Origin: Dickeya zeae NCPPB 2538
GTDB lineage: Bacteria; Pseudomonadota; Gammaproteobacteria; Enterobacterales; Enterobacteriaceae
Length of the DNA: 36,166 bases
Assembly: GCF_000406165.1 (NCBI RefSeq)
Contig: NZ_CM001977.1
Span: 4,225,788 to 4,261,953, forward strand
Direction: 5' to 3'
Shown here: positions 17,229 to 26,594 of the stretch, piece by piece
Numbering within the stretch: the first letter of the stretch is position 1
Layout of the letters: each line of letters starts with the position of its first letter
Program-made: the position numbers and the translations under genes
Notes under the pieces: generated by a model
What the model was told of the DNA's origin: nothing
What the model saw: only the letters and a program-made list of their open reading frames with translations
Database searches by the model: none

Positions 17229-17257
17229 CGGTTTTTGCGAACAATACCGAAAAACCG
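17229..17257 (+). terminator. Possible priA terminator-like hairpin
   Basis: Inverted repeat CGGTTTTT (17229-17236) and AAAAACCG (17250-17257) with a 13-nt loop, about 45 nt after priA. No T tract follows, so termination is uncertain. The remaining priA-cytR gap (304 nt in total) should carry the cytR promoter; I could not place CRP or CytR sites with confidence and see no gene there. Confidence 0.3.
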
Positions 17258-17489
17258 ATAATCCAAACGGCACAGGCGTAAATTATTCGATAAATCCTGG
17301 GCGCAATCTGTTAAGAGTGATGGCGGAAGCAGTATGCTGATCAGGCAGTTGGCGCACCATCAGTGCCATGCATGTCATAACCGCGCTTGCCGCATGGCGG
17401 ATCAGACATTCTGTAAAACGGCGGCCGACCAGTCATAACGGCCCCCCTGACTACGGCGCCAGTAAACGCTGACGCAAGGAGGAAATGCG

Positions 17490-18560
17490 TTGGAGCAGAA
17501 AAGATTCATCCCACCCGCAACCATGAAAGACGTGGCCGATAAGGCTGGCGTCTCCACCGCAACGGTGTCACGCGCCCTGACCAACCCGGAGAAAGTCTCG
17601 GCTGCGACCCGCAAGAAGGTGGAGCAGGCTGCGCTGGCAGTGGGGTACTCTGCACAAAACCTTGCTCGTAATCTCAAGCGGCATGAATCAAGAACGATTC
17701 TGGCGTTGGTGCCTGATATCTGCGACCCCTTCTTCAGCGAAATGCTGCGCGGCATCGAAGAAACCGCCGCAGAACGCGGTTATCTGGTCTTGATCGGCGA
17801 TTGCGCGCACCAGCGCCAGACAGAAAAAACCTTTCTGGACCTGATTGCCACCCGCCAGATAGACGGCATCCTGTTATTGGGGTCGCAACTGCCGTTCGAT
17901 GCGGGTAGAGATGAGCGTCGTCATCTTCCGCCGATGGTGATGGCAAACGAGTTTGCGCCCGAGCTGGATATGCCCACGGTACACATTGATAACCTGACCG
18001 CCGCGTTTGAAGCCGTCAGTTATCTCCATCAGTTAGGGCATCAGCGCATCGCCTGTATTGCCGGCCCACAGCAGATTCCGCTCAGCGAGTATCGGCTGCA
18101 GGGTTATATTCAGGCGCTACGACGCTGTGGGCTGGTTATCGACAACCAGTACATCGTACACGGCGATTTTAGTTACGATACCGGCTCGCGCGGCCTGACA
18201 ACGCTGATGTCACACCCGACTCCCCCCAGCGCGATTTTCTGCCATAGCGACGTGATGGCGCTGGGTGCGTTAACCCAGGCGCGGAAAATGGGGCTGGACG
18301 TCCCACGAGACCTGTCGCTTATCGGGTTTGATGACATCGCCCAGGCCAGCCACTGCTTTCCGGCGCTGACTACCGTTTCTCAGCCGCGCTACGATATTGG
18401 TCGTGAAGCGACGCTGTTGCTGCTGACGCAATTGCAGCAACACAAGGTGGCTCGCGGGTCACGGCTAATGTCCAGTCAGTTGATTATTCGCGACAGTACT
18501 GCCGCTCCACCGCTGCGTGTTACAGGCTTTAAGAATTCCGGTGCTGGTCAAACATTTTAG
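17490..18560 (+). CDS. cytR: LacI-family nucleoside regulator CytR
   Basis: Cytidine-responsive repressor that acts with CRP on nucleoside uptake and catabolism genes. The 356-aa protein has the LacI DNA-binding domain (ATMKDVADKAGVSTATVSRA, about residues 10-29) and a sugar-binding-like effector domain matching CytR throughout (LVPDICDPFFSEMLRGIE, HIDNLTAAFEAVSYL, IFCHSDVMALGAL, ISQPRY-like segment). The start is inferred to be TTG at 17490 because AAGGAGG lies 7 nt upstream; an ATG at 17485 is out of frame and the next in-frame ATG (17523) would remove the N-terminal arm. It is longer than E. coli CytR (341) by a C-terminal tail of about 15 residues. Confidence 0.93.
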   Translation: MEQKRFIPPATMKDVADKAGVSTATVSRALTNPEKVSAATRKKVEQAALAVGYSAQNLARNLKRHESRTILALVPDICDPFFSEMLRGIEETAAERGYLVLIGDCAHQRQTEKTFLDLIATRQIDGILLLGSQLPFDAGRDERRHLPPMVMANEFAPELDMPTVHIDNLTAAFEAVSYLHQLGHQRIACIAGPQQIPLSEYRLQGYIQALRRCGLVIDNQYIVHGDFSYDTGSRGLTTLMSHPTPPSAIFCHSDVMALGALTQARKMGLDVPRDLSLIGFDDIAQASHCFPALTTVSQPRYDIGREATLLLLTQLQQHKVARGSRLMSSQLIIRDSTAAPPLRVTGFKNSGAGQTF

Positions 18561-18611
18561 GGTTCAGTAACATGGCGACCTGTTACCTATTTTCTTAGCA
18601 ACGAAACGATT

Positions 18612-19568
18612 GTGGCACAACGAGACTATGTCAGCCGGGGGCGTTCTGGAACGCGCCGGAAAAAAACATCCAGCCGGAAACGAGGGGGGTCCTCAGGCGC
18701 ATCTAAAACTATGATAGCGCTGGCCGTTGCCGTGCTGGTCACGTTTGCCGGTGGACTCTATTTTATCGCCCACAATAAGCCGGATGAATCGCCGGTCCTG
18801 CCGCATCAGGGCACCAAAGGCAATGGGTTGCCGCCCAAACCGGAAGAACGCTGGCGTTATATCAAAGAGCTGGAAAACCGTCAGATTGGCGTGGCGTCGC
18901 CGACCGAACCATCGGCAGGGGGAGAAATCCAGTCAACAGGCCAACTGACCAATGAACAGCGCCAACTGCTCGAACAGATGCAATCAGACATGAAACGCCA
19001 GCCGACAACGCTGACGGAAGTGCCTTACAACGATCAGAGCCAGATGCAGGCCCGCTCTCTTAACACACCCCGAACGCAAACCGTGGTGCCCGGTGTATCG
19101 AGTACCAATACCAATGGCACGATACAACCGATGACGCCACGCACGACGACTGCCGCCCCGTTGACAACGCCGCGTCATGCCACGTCGAACGCCACCACGC
19201 CGACGCAAACGGCCCCAAAACCGGTACAGACGGAACCCCGTAAAGAGGTAACGAAAACAGAACCGCCGGCAGCGGCCAAAGAAACAGCTAAAACCGACAA
19301 CACCAAGCCGGACAGCAAATCTGAGAACAAACCAGAGAAAGAACAGCGCTGGATGGTGCAATGTGGCTCGTTCAAAACCACTGAACCCGCAGAGTCGGTA
19401 CGCGCAGAACTGGCGTTTGCCGGTGTAGAAAGTCGTATCACCAGTAGCGGTGGCTGGCACCGAATCATGCTCGGTCCGTACAACAGCCGCGCTCTCGCCG
19501 ACAAAATGGCACAAAAGCTCAAAGGTATGGGGCAATCCAACTGCATCCCGTTAGCCAGCGGGGGTTGA
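18612..19568 (+). CDS. ftsN: Cell division protein FtsN
   Basis: Late divisome protein that triggers septal peptidoglycan synthesis. The 318-aa protein has a basic cytoplasmic N-terminus (MAQRDYVSRG, then RRKKTSSRKR) that in E. coli contacts FtsA, one transmembrane helix at about residues 33-53, a long Pro/Thr/Gln-rich periplasmic linker with the activation region near residues 75-95, and a C-terminal SPOR domain at about 240-318 (WMVQCGSFKTTEPAESVRA, then WHRIMLGPY). The start is GTG at 18612. Its stop codon overlaps the -35 of the hslVU heat-shock promoter. It lies 51 nt after cytR but the functions are unrelated. Confidence 0.95.
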   Translation: MAQRDYVSRGRSGTRRKKTSSRKRGGSSGASKTMIALAVAVLVTFAGGLYFIAHNKPDESPVLPHQGTKGNGLPPKPEERWRYIKELENRQIGVASPTEPSAGGEIQSTGQLTNEQRQLLEQMQSDMKRQPTTLTEVPYNDQSQMQARSLNTPRTQTVVPGVSSTNTNGTIQPMTPRTTTAAPLTTPRHATSNATTPTQTAPKPVQTEPRKEVTKTEPPAAAKETAKTDNTKPDSKSENKPEKEQRWMVQCGSFKTTEPAESVRAELAFAGVESRITSSGGWHRIMLGPYNSRALADKMAQKLKGMGQSNCIPLASGG

Positions 19569-19593
19569 AAACCCCTCGCCCCTCCCCCATGTT
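19565..19593 (+). promoter_or_regulatory. Sigma-32 (heat-shock) promoter of hslVU
   Basis: A -35 TTGAAA (19565-19570) and a -10 CCCCATGTT (19585-19593), separated by 14 nt, match the RpoH consensus (CTTGAAA, 13-15 nt, CCCCATNT). The -35 overlaps the ftsN stop codon. The E. coli hslVU operon is a classic RpoH target. Confidence 0.88.
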
Positions 19594-19606
19594 TATCGTC
19601 AATACG

Positions 19607-19624
19607 CCCCGCGTCCGCGCGGGG
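19607..19624 (+). promoter_or_regulatory. Stem-loop in the hslVU 5' leader
   Basis: CCCCGCG (19607-19613), loop TCCG, CGCGGGG (19618-19624), then GTCTTTTTCT. It starts roughly ten nucleotides downstream of the expected heat-shock start site. The T run also makes it a possible terminator for ftsN transcripts; a leader stem-loop that stabilises hslVU mRNA is known in E. coli. Confidence 0.65.
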
Positions 19625-19653
19625 GTCTTTTTCTCAGTAACGGGGATAAACTC

Positions 19654-20184
19654 GTGACAACAATTGTAAGTGTGCGTCGCAATGGTCAGGTGGTGATTGG
19701 CGGTGACGGGCAAGCCACCCTGGGCAACACCGTAATGAAAGGCAATGTACGCAAGGTGCGTCGCTTGTATAACGATCGGGTTATCGCCGGGTTTGCTGGT
19801 GGCACCGCGGATGCCTTCACTCTGTTTGAACTGTTTGAGCGCAAGCTGGAACTGCATCAGGGTCATCTGGTTAAAGCAGCAGTGGAACTGGCGAAAGACT
19901 GGCGTACTGACCGTATGCTGCGTCGTCTGGAAGCACTGCTGGCTGTCGCCGACGAAAATGCGTCGCTTATCATCACCGGTAACGGCGATGTAATTCAGCC
20001 GGAAAACGACCTGATCGCCATCGGCTCCGGTGGCCCCTATGCACAGGCCGCGGCGCGCGCTTTACTGGAAAACACGGAATTAAGCGCCCGGGAGATTGTC
20101 GAAAAATCACTGGGTATTGCGGGTGATATTTGCATCTACACCAACCAGTTCCACACGATTGAAGAATTAGCCTCCAAGGCGTAA
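19654..20184 (+). CDS. hslV: ATP-dependent protease peptidase subunit HslV (ClpQ)
   Basis: Forms the double hexameric peptidase core that degrades misfolded proteins with HslU. The 176-aa protein starts with MTTIVSVRR; after Met removal Thr2 is the catalytic N-terminal nucleophile of this proteasome-like family. The core has GGDGQATLGNTVMKGNVRKVRRL and GSGGPYAQAAARALL. The start is GTG at 19654. It is followed 9 nt later by hslU, with a sigma-32 promoter in front of both. Confidence 0.97.
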   Translation: MTTIVSVRRNGQVVIGGDGQATLGNTVMKGNVRKVRRLYNDRVIAGFAGGTADAFTLFELFERKLELHQGHLVKAAVELAKDWRTDRMLRRLEALLAVADENASLIITGNGDVIQPENDLIAIGSGGPYAQAAARALLENTELSAREIVEKSLGIAGDICIYTNQFHTIEELASKA

Positions 20185-20193
20185 GGATCCACT

Positions 20194-21525
20194 ATGTCTG
20201 AAATGACCCCGCGCGAAATAGTCAGCGAGCTTGATAGCTACATCATCGGACAGCACAAAGCAAAGCGCGCCGTCGCGATCGCCTTGCGTAACCGCTGGCG
20301 TCGCATGCAGCTGGAAGAGAGCCTGCGCCATGAAGTGACCCCGAAAAATATCCTGATGATCGGCCCAACCGGGGTGGGTAAAACGGAAATCGCCCGTCGC
20401 CTCGCCAAGCTGGCTAACGCGCCGTTTATCAAGGTAGAAGCGACTAAATTCACCGAGGTGGGTTATGTCGGCAAGGAAGTGGATTCCATCATCCGTGATC
20501 TGACCGACGTGGCCATTAAAATGGTGCGTCAGCAGTCAATAGAGAAAAACCGTTATCGCGCTGAAGAACTGGCCGAAGAACGCATTCTGGACGTGCTGAT
20601 TCCCCCGGCCAAGAACAACTGGGGCCAGCCGGAAGAGAACCATGAGCCGTCCGCTGCTCGTCAGGCATTCCGCAAAAAGCTGCGCGAAGGGCTGCTTGAC
20701 GACAAAGAAATCGAAATCGAACTGGCGGCTGCACCGGTTGGTGTCGAAATCATGGCCCCTCCCGGCATGGAAGAGATGACCAATCAGTTGCAATCCATGT
20801 TCCAGAATCTGGCAGGGCAGAAACAAAAAAGCCGCAAGATCAAGATTCGCGAGGCCTTCAAACTGCTGGTGGAAGAAGAAGCCGCCAAGCTGGTTAACCC
20901 GGAAGAACTCAAGGAGCAGGCGATTGAGGCGGTGGAGCAACACGGCATCGTCTTCATCGATGAAATCGACAAGATTTGCAAACGGGGCGATACCTCCGGC
21001 CCGGACGTATCACGCGAAGGCGTCCAGCGCGACCTGCTGCCACTGGTGGAAGGCTGTACGGTGTCCACGAAGCACGGCATGGTAAAAACCGACCATATCC
21101 TGTTCATCGCGTCCGGCGCGTTCCAGGTTGCCAGCCCATCGGACCTGATCCCCGAGTTGCAGGGCCGTCTGCCGATCCGGGTTGAGTTGCAGGCGCTGAC
21201 CACCGAAGACTTCGAGCGTATTCTGACCGAACCCAGCGCCTCGCTGACCCGTCAGTATCAGGCGTTGATGGAAACCGAAGGCGTTAACATCACCTTCCAG
21301 CCGGATGGTATCCGCCGTATCGCGGAAGCGGCCTGGCAGGTTAACGAGCGTACGGAAAACATCGGCGCTCGTCGTCTGCATACGGTATTAGAGCGCTTGA
21401 TCGAGGATGTGTCCTACGGTGCCAGTGAAATGAACGGCCAAACCGTGACGATCGATGCAGATTATGTACGCAGTCACCTCGATGAGTTAGTAGCAGATGA
21501 AGATCTGAGCCGATTTATCTTATAA
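20194..21525 (+). CDS. hslU: ATP-dependent protease ATPase subunit HslU (ClpY)
   Basis: AAA+ unfoldase that feeds substrates to HslV. The 443-aa protein is the same length as in E. coli. It shows SELDSYIIGQHKAKRAVAIA at the N-terminus, Walker A GPTGVGKTE at about 57-65, the pore loop GYVG at about 90-93, the helical I-domain (about 110-240), Walker B FIDEIDK at about 253-259, the sensor region IGARRLHT and the C-terminal LSRFIL tail that inserts into HslV. Second gene of the heat-shock operon, closed by a strong terminator. Confidence 0.98.
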   Translation: MSEMTPREIVSELDSYIIGQHKAKRAVAIALRNRWRRMQLEESLRHEVTPKNILMIGPTGVGKTEIARRLAKLANAPFIKVEATKFTEVGYVGKEVDSIIRDLTDVAIKMVRQQSIEKNRYRAEELAEERILDVLIPPAKNNWGQPEENHEPSAARQAFRKKLREGLLDDKEIEIELAAAPVGVEIMAPPGMEEMTNQLQSMFQNLAGQKQKSRKIKIREAFKLLVEEEAAKLVNPEELKEQAIEAVEQHGIVFIDEIDKICKRGDTSGPDVSREGVQRDLLPLVEGCTVSTKHGMVKTDHILFIASGAFQVASPSDLIPELQGRLPIRVELQALTTEDFERILTEPSASLTRQYQALMETEGVNITFQPDGIRRIAEAAWQVNERTENIGARRLHTVLERLIEDVSYGASEMNGQTVTIDADYVRSHLDELVADEDLSRFIL

Positions 21526-21552
21526 TCCGTTCGCGGATCGCACTGATGACCA

Positions 21553-21588
21553 AACAGTGGGAGGCGTTGGCCTCCCACTGTTGTTTTT
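21553..21588 (+). terminator. Rho-independent terminator of hslVU
   Basis: 13-bp perfect stem AACAGTGGGAGGC (21553-21565) and GCCTCCCACTGTT (21570-21582), loop GTTG, then GTTTTT. It lies about 28 nt after hslU. Confidence 0.92.
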
Positions 21589-21644
21589 GATGCCGTCACC
21601 AGGCTGCATTATTCCTGCACTTAACGCGCCACAACCTGGCTGAT

Positions 21645-21711
21645 AGCATGGCCCATAAACACCATGATCCCATTAATACCATGACCCAGTTAACACCATG
21701 ACCCAATTGAC
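21645..21711 (+). repeat. Four tandem 17-bp repeats spanning the menA start codon
   Basis: Units begin at 21645 (16 nt), 21661, 21678 and 21695 (17 nt each), with consensus ACCATGACCCAGTTAAC. Each unit carries an ATG (21648, 21664, 21681, 21698); the last is the menA start. No good Shine-Dalgarno sequence is visible before it. Confidence 0.85.
21648..21701 (+). other. Possible upstream ORF overlapping the menA start
   Basis: An ATG in the first repeat opens a 17-codon frame (MAHKHHDPINTMTQLTP) that ends at a TGA overlapping the menA ATG as ATGA. Its last residues MTQLTP mimic the menA N-terminus MTQLTH because of the repeat. Whether it is translated is unknown; it lacks an obvious ribosome binding site. 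Confidence 0.3.
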
Positions 21712-22615
21712 ACATAGCAGCAAAACTCAAGCCTGGCTCGACAGCCTGCGTCCCAAGACGCTGCCGCTGGCTTTTGCCTCCATCGTTACCGGCACCGTCA
21801 TCGCCTGTTGGCACAGCAATTTCAAACCCGGCGTCGCGCTGTTGACGCTGATCACCGCCGGGCTGTTGCAGATTCTCTCCAATCTGGCCAACGACTATGG
21901 CGATGCGGTGAAAGGCAGCGACAAGGAAGACCGTATCGGCCCGCTACGCGGCATCCAGACGGGGGCTATCACGCTGGCGGAACTGCGCAAGGCGCTGCTC
22001 ATCACCGTGTTGCTAACCGCAGTATCCGGTAGCGCGCTGGTAGCACTGGCCTGCGAAAAACCGGTGGATATCGTGGTATTCCTGGCGCTCGGCCTGCTGG
22101 CGATTTTGGCCGCGATTACCTACACCGTCGGCAACCGACCTTACGGGTATATTGGGCTGGGTGATATCTCGGTGCTGATTTTCTTTGGCTGGCTCAGCGT
22201 AGCCGGGTCGTACTACCTGCAAACCGGCCACTTCGACAGCAGCGTTATCCTGCCAGCAACCGCTTGTGGCCTGCTGGCCGTCGCAGTGCTCAATATCAAC
22301 AATCTGCGCGATATCGACAGTGATCGGGAAAACGGCAAAAACACGCTGGCGGTACGGCTCGGTGCTTATAAGGCCCGCCGCTACCACATGATGTTACTGA
22401 TGACGGCGCCGGTTTGTCTGGCCCTCTTCGCGATGCTGTATCTGCATACGCTGGCGGGCTGGCTGTTTATTCTGGCACTGCCGTTACTGGTGAAACAAGG
22501 CCGCTATGTGATGCGCGAAACCACCGCGTTCAGCATGCGTCCGATGCTGGAAAAAACCGTGAAAGGCGCGTTACTCACCAATTTGTTGTTCGCGGTAGGC
22601 GTACTGCTGAGCTAA
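21698..22615 (+). CDS. menA: 1,4-dihydroxy-2-naphthoate polyprenyltransferase MenA
   Basis: Membrane enzyme that attaches the octaprenyl chain to DHNA, giving demethylmenaquinone. The 305-aa protein begins MTQLTHSSKTQAWLDSLRPK and has the UbiA-family Asp-rich motifs NDYGDAVKGSDKED (about residues 65-78, prenyl-diphosphate/Mg2+ binding) and NNLRDIDSDRENGK (about 202-215). Around nine hydrophobic segments follow the usual UbiA pattern. The start lies in a tandem-repeat array with no clear Shine-Dalgarno sequence, so it may depend on coupling or have an unusual initiation region. E. coli has the same neighbours, hslU and rraA. Confidence 0.95.
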   Translation: MTQLTHSSKTQAWLDSLRPKTLPLAFASIVTGTVIACWHSNFKPGVALLTLITAGLLQILSNLANDYGDAVKGSDKEDRIGPLRGIQTGAITLAELRKALLITVLLTAVSGSALVALACEKPVDIVVFLALGLLAILAAITYTVGNRPYGYIGLGDISVLIFFGWLSVAGSYYLQTGHFDSSVILPATACGLLAVAVLNINNLRDIDSDRENGKNTLAVRLGAYKARRYHMMLLMTAPVCLALFAMLYLHTLAGWLFILALPLLVKQGRYVMRETTAFSMRPMLEKTVKGALLTNLLFAVGVLLS

Positions 22616-22657
22616 ACCGGATTCAGTCAGGATGGAACGGACAACACGTTTGTGCTG

Positions 22658-22719
22658 GTTGGCAAAATCACAACCGATTACTGATGCGGGTCAAAGCCGC
22701 TGTTGATGATTTTGCCAAC
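22658..22719 (+). repeat. 13-bp perfect inverted repeat between menA and rraA
   Basis: GTTGGCAAAATCA (22658-22670) and TGATTTTGCCAAC (22707-22719) are exact reverse complements separated by 36 nt. It lies after the menA stop and about 60 nt before rraA. No T tract follows, so a terminator is not obvious; a leader hairpin or a protein-binding dyad is possible. Confidence 0.7.
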
Positions 22720-22779
22720 AACAAACATAAAGGGATATACTCAGTCCCACACTCCCCAGCGGCAACAAACGTGACTCCT

Positions 22780-23265
22780 ATGAAATACGATACTTCCGAA
22801 CTGTGTGATATCTATCATGAAGAGGTCAATGTCGTTGAGCCTCTTTTCTCCAATTTTGGTGGACGTAGTTCATTCGGCGGCAAAATCGTCACAGTAAAAT
22901 GCTTTGAAGATAACGGCCTACTATTCGATGTACTGGAAGAAAACGGCAGTGGCCGCGTCTTGCTGATCGACGGTGGCGGCTCCGTACGCCGTGCGCTGGT
23001 TGACGCTGAACTGGCCCGTCTGGCCACGCAAAACGAATGGGAAGGTATCGTGGTCTATGGCGCGGTACGTCAGGTAGACGATTTATCGGAGCTGGATATC
23101 GGCATTCAGGCGATGGCGGCGACACCGGCGGGTGCAGCAAGCGAAGGCATTGGTGAAACGGATATCCGGGTGAATTTCGGTGGTGTGACGTTCTTCTCCG
23201 GCGATCACCTTTATGCTGACAACACCGGTATTATCCTGTCTGAAGACCCGCTGGATCTGGAATAA
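22780..23265 (+). CDS. rraA: Regulator of RNase E activity RraA
   Basis: Trimeric ring protein that binds RNase E and inhibits mRNA decay. From the ATG at 22780 it is 161 aa, identical in length to E. coli RraA, and begins MKYDTSELCDIYHEEVNVV. Conserved segments include FGGRSSFGGKIVTVKCFEDN, IDGGGSVRRALVDAELA, YGAVRQVDDL and GGVTFFSGDHLYADNTGI. The open frame runs in to 22414 inside menA, but that is an out-of-frame extension without family similarity. It was once annotated menG; the fold is methyltransferase-like without that activity. Confidence 0.97.
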   Translation: MKYDTSELCDIYHEEVNVVEPLFSNFGGRSSFGGKIVTVKCFEDNGLLFDVLEENGSGRVLLIDGGGSVRRALVDAELARLATQNEWEGIVVYGAVRQVDDLSELDIGIQAMAATPAGAASEGIGETDIRVNFGGVTFFSGDHLYADNTGIILSEDPLDLE

Positions 23266-23280
23266 CCAGCCAGGTTGCCA

Positions 23281-23300
23281 AGGGCGTCAACTGACGCCCT
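23281..23300. terminator. Stem-loop between converging rraA and zapB
   Basis: AGGGCGTC (23281-23288), loop AACT, GACGCCCT (23293-23300). The stem is strong but T-rich tails are poor on both strands, so termination may be weak or Rho-assisted. Confidence 0.5.
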
Positions 23301-23329
23301 GTGTGCCGTTGTCTGTGTGACGTCGGCGG

Positions 23330-23572
23330 TTACTGAACGTCTTCCATTTTACCCAGCAGCGCACGCAGACGTTCCTGCCATACCAGCTGTTCCTGCTTAA
23401 GTTGCTCGTTCTCGCTCATTAATGCATCACGGTTACCCGCCATGCTCTCCACTTCCTGCGACAACGTATTGTTCTTCTCTTTCAGCTCTTCGATTTCCAT
23501 CTGCAACAGCGTGATCGTGTCAATCGCCTGCTGAACTTTCGCTTCCAGCTTCTCAAACACTTCAAATGACAT
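23330..23572 (-). CDS. zapB: Cell division factor ZapB
   Basis: Small coiled-coil protein that stabilises the Z-ring through ZapA and links it to MatP. The 80-aa protein begins MSFEVFEKLEAKVQQAIDTI and is one continuous heptad-rich helix with many Glu, Leu and Gln residues, ending LLGKMEDVQ. Length and sequence match E. coli ZapB. Single gene, convergent with rraA and divergent from glpF. Confidence 0.97.
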   Translation of the reverse strand: MSFEVFEKLEAKVQQAIDTITLLQMEIEELKEKNNTLSQEVESMAGNRDALMSENEQLKQEQLVWQERLRALLGKMEDVQ

Positions 23573-23615
23573 AACTTCTAACCCCTTTTGATCGCACGGC
23601 CTGAGCCGGTTAACG

Positions 23616-23637
23616 CAGATGTATCACAGATGTATCA
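23616..23637 (+). repeat. 11-bp tandem duplication upstream of zapB
   Basis: CAGATGTATCA occurs twice back to back (23616-23626 and 23627-23637), about 44 nt upstream of the zapB start. The surrounding 610-nt zapB-glpF gap holds no recognisable gene; short frames in it have no ribosome site or familiar sequence. Confidence 0.75.
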
Positions 23638-24024
23638 CGAACAGGTGTGCCACGCACGGTATCCCGCGAGCAGGTATGCACCGACACGGGTTTCACAAAC
23701 AGATATCTCATGCCGCCTTGTGCACTCAGCCTGCACATCTGTTATGGCTGTTATGGCGACGCCGGACGTAAACGCCAGCCAAATTGTATGTAGCCAGATC
23801 AAACGTGTCCAGCGCACTGCCGGTAAAACAGCGACTCTGCCTGCTTTTTCGCTCATGCGCTATCAGTACAGGCCGAAAATTGCCCGAATTATTGTTAAAC
23901 GATATTAATGTTAATAAATTTAACACCCTGATTAACACCTATCCGCTGACCAGATGACAGTTTTGTGTCTAATTACGCGAATGCGCGCATTTTCTTGACG
24001 CATCACACACATTTTGATTTCGAT

Positions 24025-24044
24025 ATTTCTCGTTTTCGAACATT
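24025..24044. promoter_or_regulatory. GlpR operator upstream of glpFK
   Basis: ATTTCTCGTTTTCGAACATT matches the GlpR consensus (WATKYTCGWW with its inverted partner) at about 19 of 20 positions. Partial half-sites flank it (TGATTTCGAT at about 24014 and AACGATAAAT at about 24045). GlpR represses glp genes until glycerol-3-phosphate accumulates. A -35-like TTGACG (23995-24000) lies just upstream, so the operator would cover the promoter. Confidence 0.8.
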
Positions 24045-24183
24045 AACGATAAATTCACATCCGAAATACAAAAAGAGCCTGACCGCGAATCGCCAAAGAT
24101 GAACGAGACAGGCCTGAAACGCGCAGACCCATAGAGGAATGCGTCAACCACCATGCTGTAGCCTACAAGCAGGAACAAGCATT

Positions 24184-25035
24184 ATGAGTCAATCTGATAT
24201 TTCTACCCTTAAAGGCCAGTGCGTTGCCGAGTTTCTCGGTACTGGCCTGCTGATCTTCTTTGGCGTTGGCTGTGTAGCGGCTCTGAAACTGGCAGGCGCC
24301 AGTCTGGGGCTATGGGAAATCAGTATTATCTGGGGGTTGGGGGTCGCGATGGCGATCTACCTGACCGCCGCGATTTCCGGTGCTCACCTCAACCCTGCGG
24401 TCACCATCGCCCTGTGGCTGTTCGCCTGCTTCGATGGCCGCAAAGTCCTGCCTTATATCGTTGCACAGGTCGCAGGCGCGTTCTGTTCGGCGGCACTGGT
24501 TTATGGCCTCTACCACAACCTGTTCGATAACATCGAACAAACGCACAATATTGTGCGTGGTAGTGTGGAAAGCCTCGATCTGGCAGGTGTCTTCTCTACC
24601 TATCCGAACCCGCACATTTCAGTGATGCAGGCCTTCATGGTGGAAACCGTTATCACCGCTATTTTGATGTGTCTGATTCTGGCACTAACCGATGACGGCA
24701 ATGGTATTCCGCGTGGCCCGCTGGCACCGCTGTTAATCGGGATTCTGATCGCGGTGATTGGTGCATCAATGGGCCCGTTGACCGGCTTTGCCATGAACCC
24801 GGCGCGTGATGCCGGTCCGAAATTGTTTGCCTACTTCGCTGGCTGGGGCAAAATCGCGCTGACTGGCGGACGTGACATCCCTTATATACTGATACCGATT
24901 TTCGCCCCGATCGTCGGAGCCTGTCTGGGCGCATTTGGTTATCGCACCCTGATTGGCCGTAACTTGCCTTGTGATGTCTGCGCTATTGATAGCGACACCG
25001 ACACGGCGGCTTCTGCCCAAACCCGTAAGGTCTGA
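24184..25035 (+). CDS. glpF: Glycerol uptake facilitator GlpF
   Basis: Aquaglyceroporin of the inner membrane. From the ATG at 24184 it is 283 aa (E. coli 281). The two NPA selectivity motifs are HLNPAVT (about residue 68) and MNPARDAGP (about residue 203), in a six-helix plus two half-helix MIP fold; the Arg of NPARD is the selectivity-filter arginine. The frame is open 15 codons upstream, but MSQSDISTLKGQC matches family N-termini. First gene of glpFK, 27 nt before glpK, with a GlpR operator about 140 nt upstream. Confidence 0.97.
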   Translation: MSQSDISTLKGQCVAEFLGTGLLIFFGVGCVAALKLAGASLGLWEISIIWGLGVAMAIYLTAAISGAHLNPAVTIALWLFACFDGRKVLPYIVAQVAGAFCSAALVYGLYHNLFDNIEQTHNIVRGSVESLDLAGVFSTYPNPHISVMQAFMVETVITAILMCLILALTDDGNGIPRGPLAPLLIGILIAVIGASMGPLTGFAMNPARDAGPKLFAYFAGWGKIALTGGRDIPYILIPIFAPIVGACLGAFGYRTLIGRNLPCDVCAIDSDTDTAASAQTRKV

Positions 25036-25062
25036 CCCTACTCCGCTAACAGGATTACGTTT

Positions 25063-26574
<1,512 letters not shown>

Positions 26575-26594
26575 AATCACCACTATCCTTGATC

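Noticed and set aside
22414..22779. Upstream extension of RraA
   Set aside because: It overlaps menA in another frame and has no family similarity; the E. coli-length protein starts at 22780.
23573..24183. Small genes in the zapB-glpF gap
   Set aside because: Frames such as 23635-23856 lack ribosome sites and recognisable sequence; the gap is better explained as control DNA.
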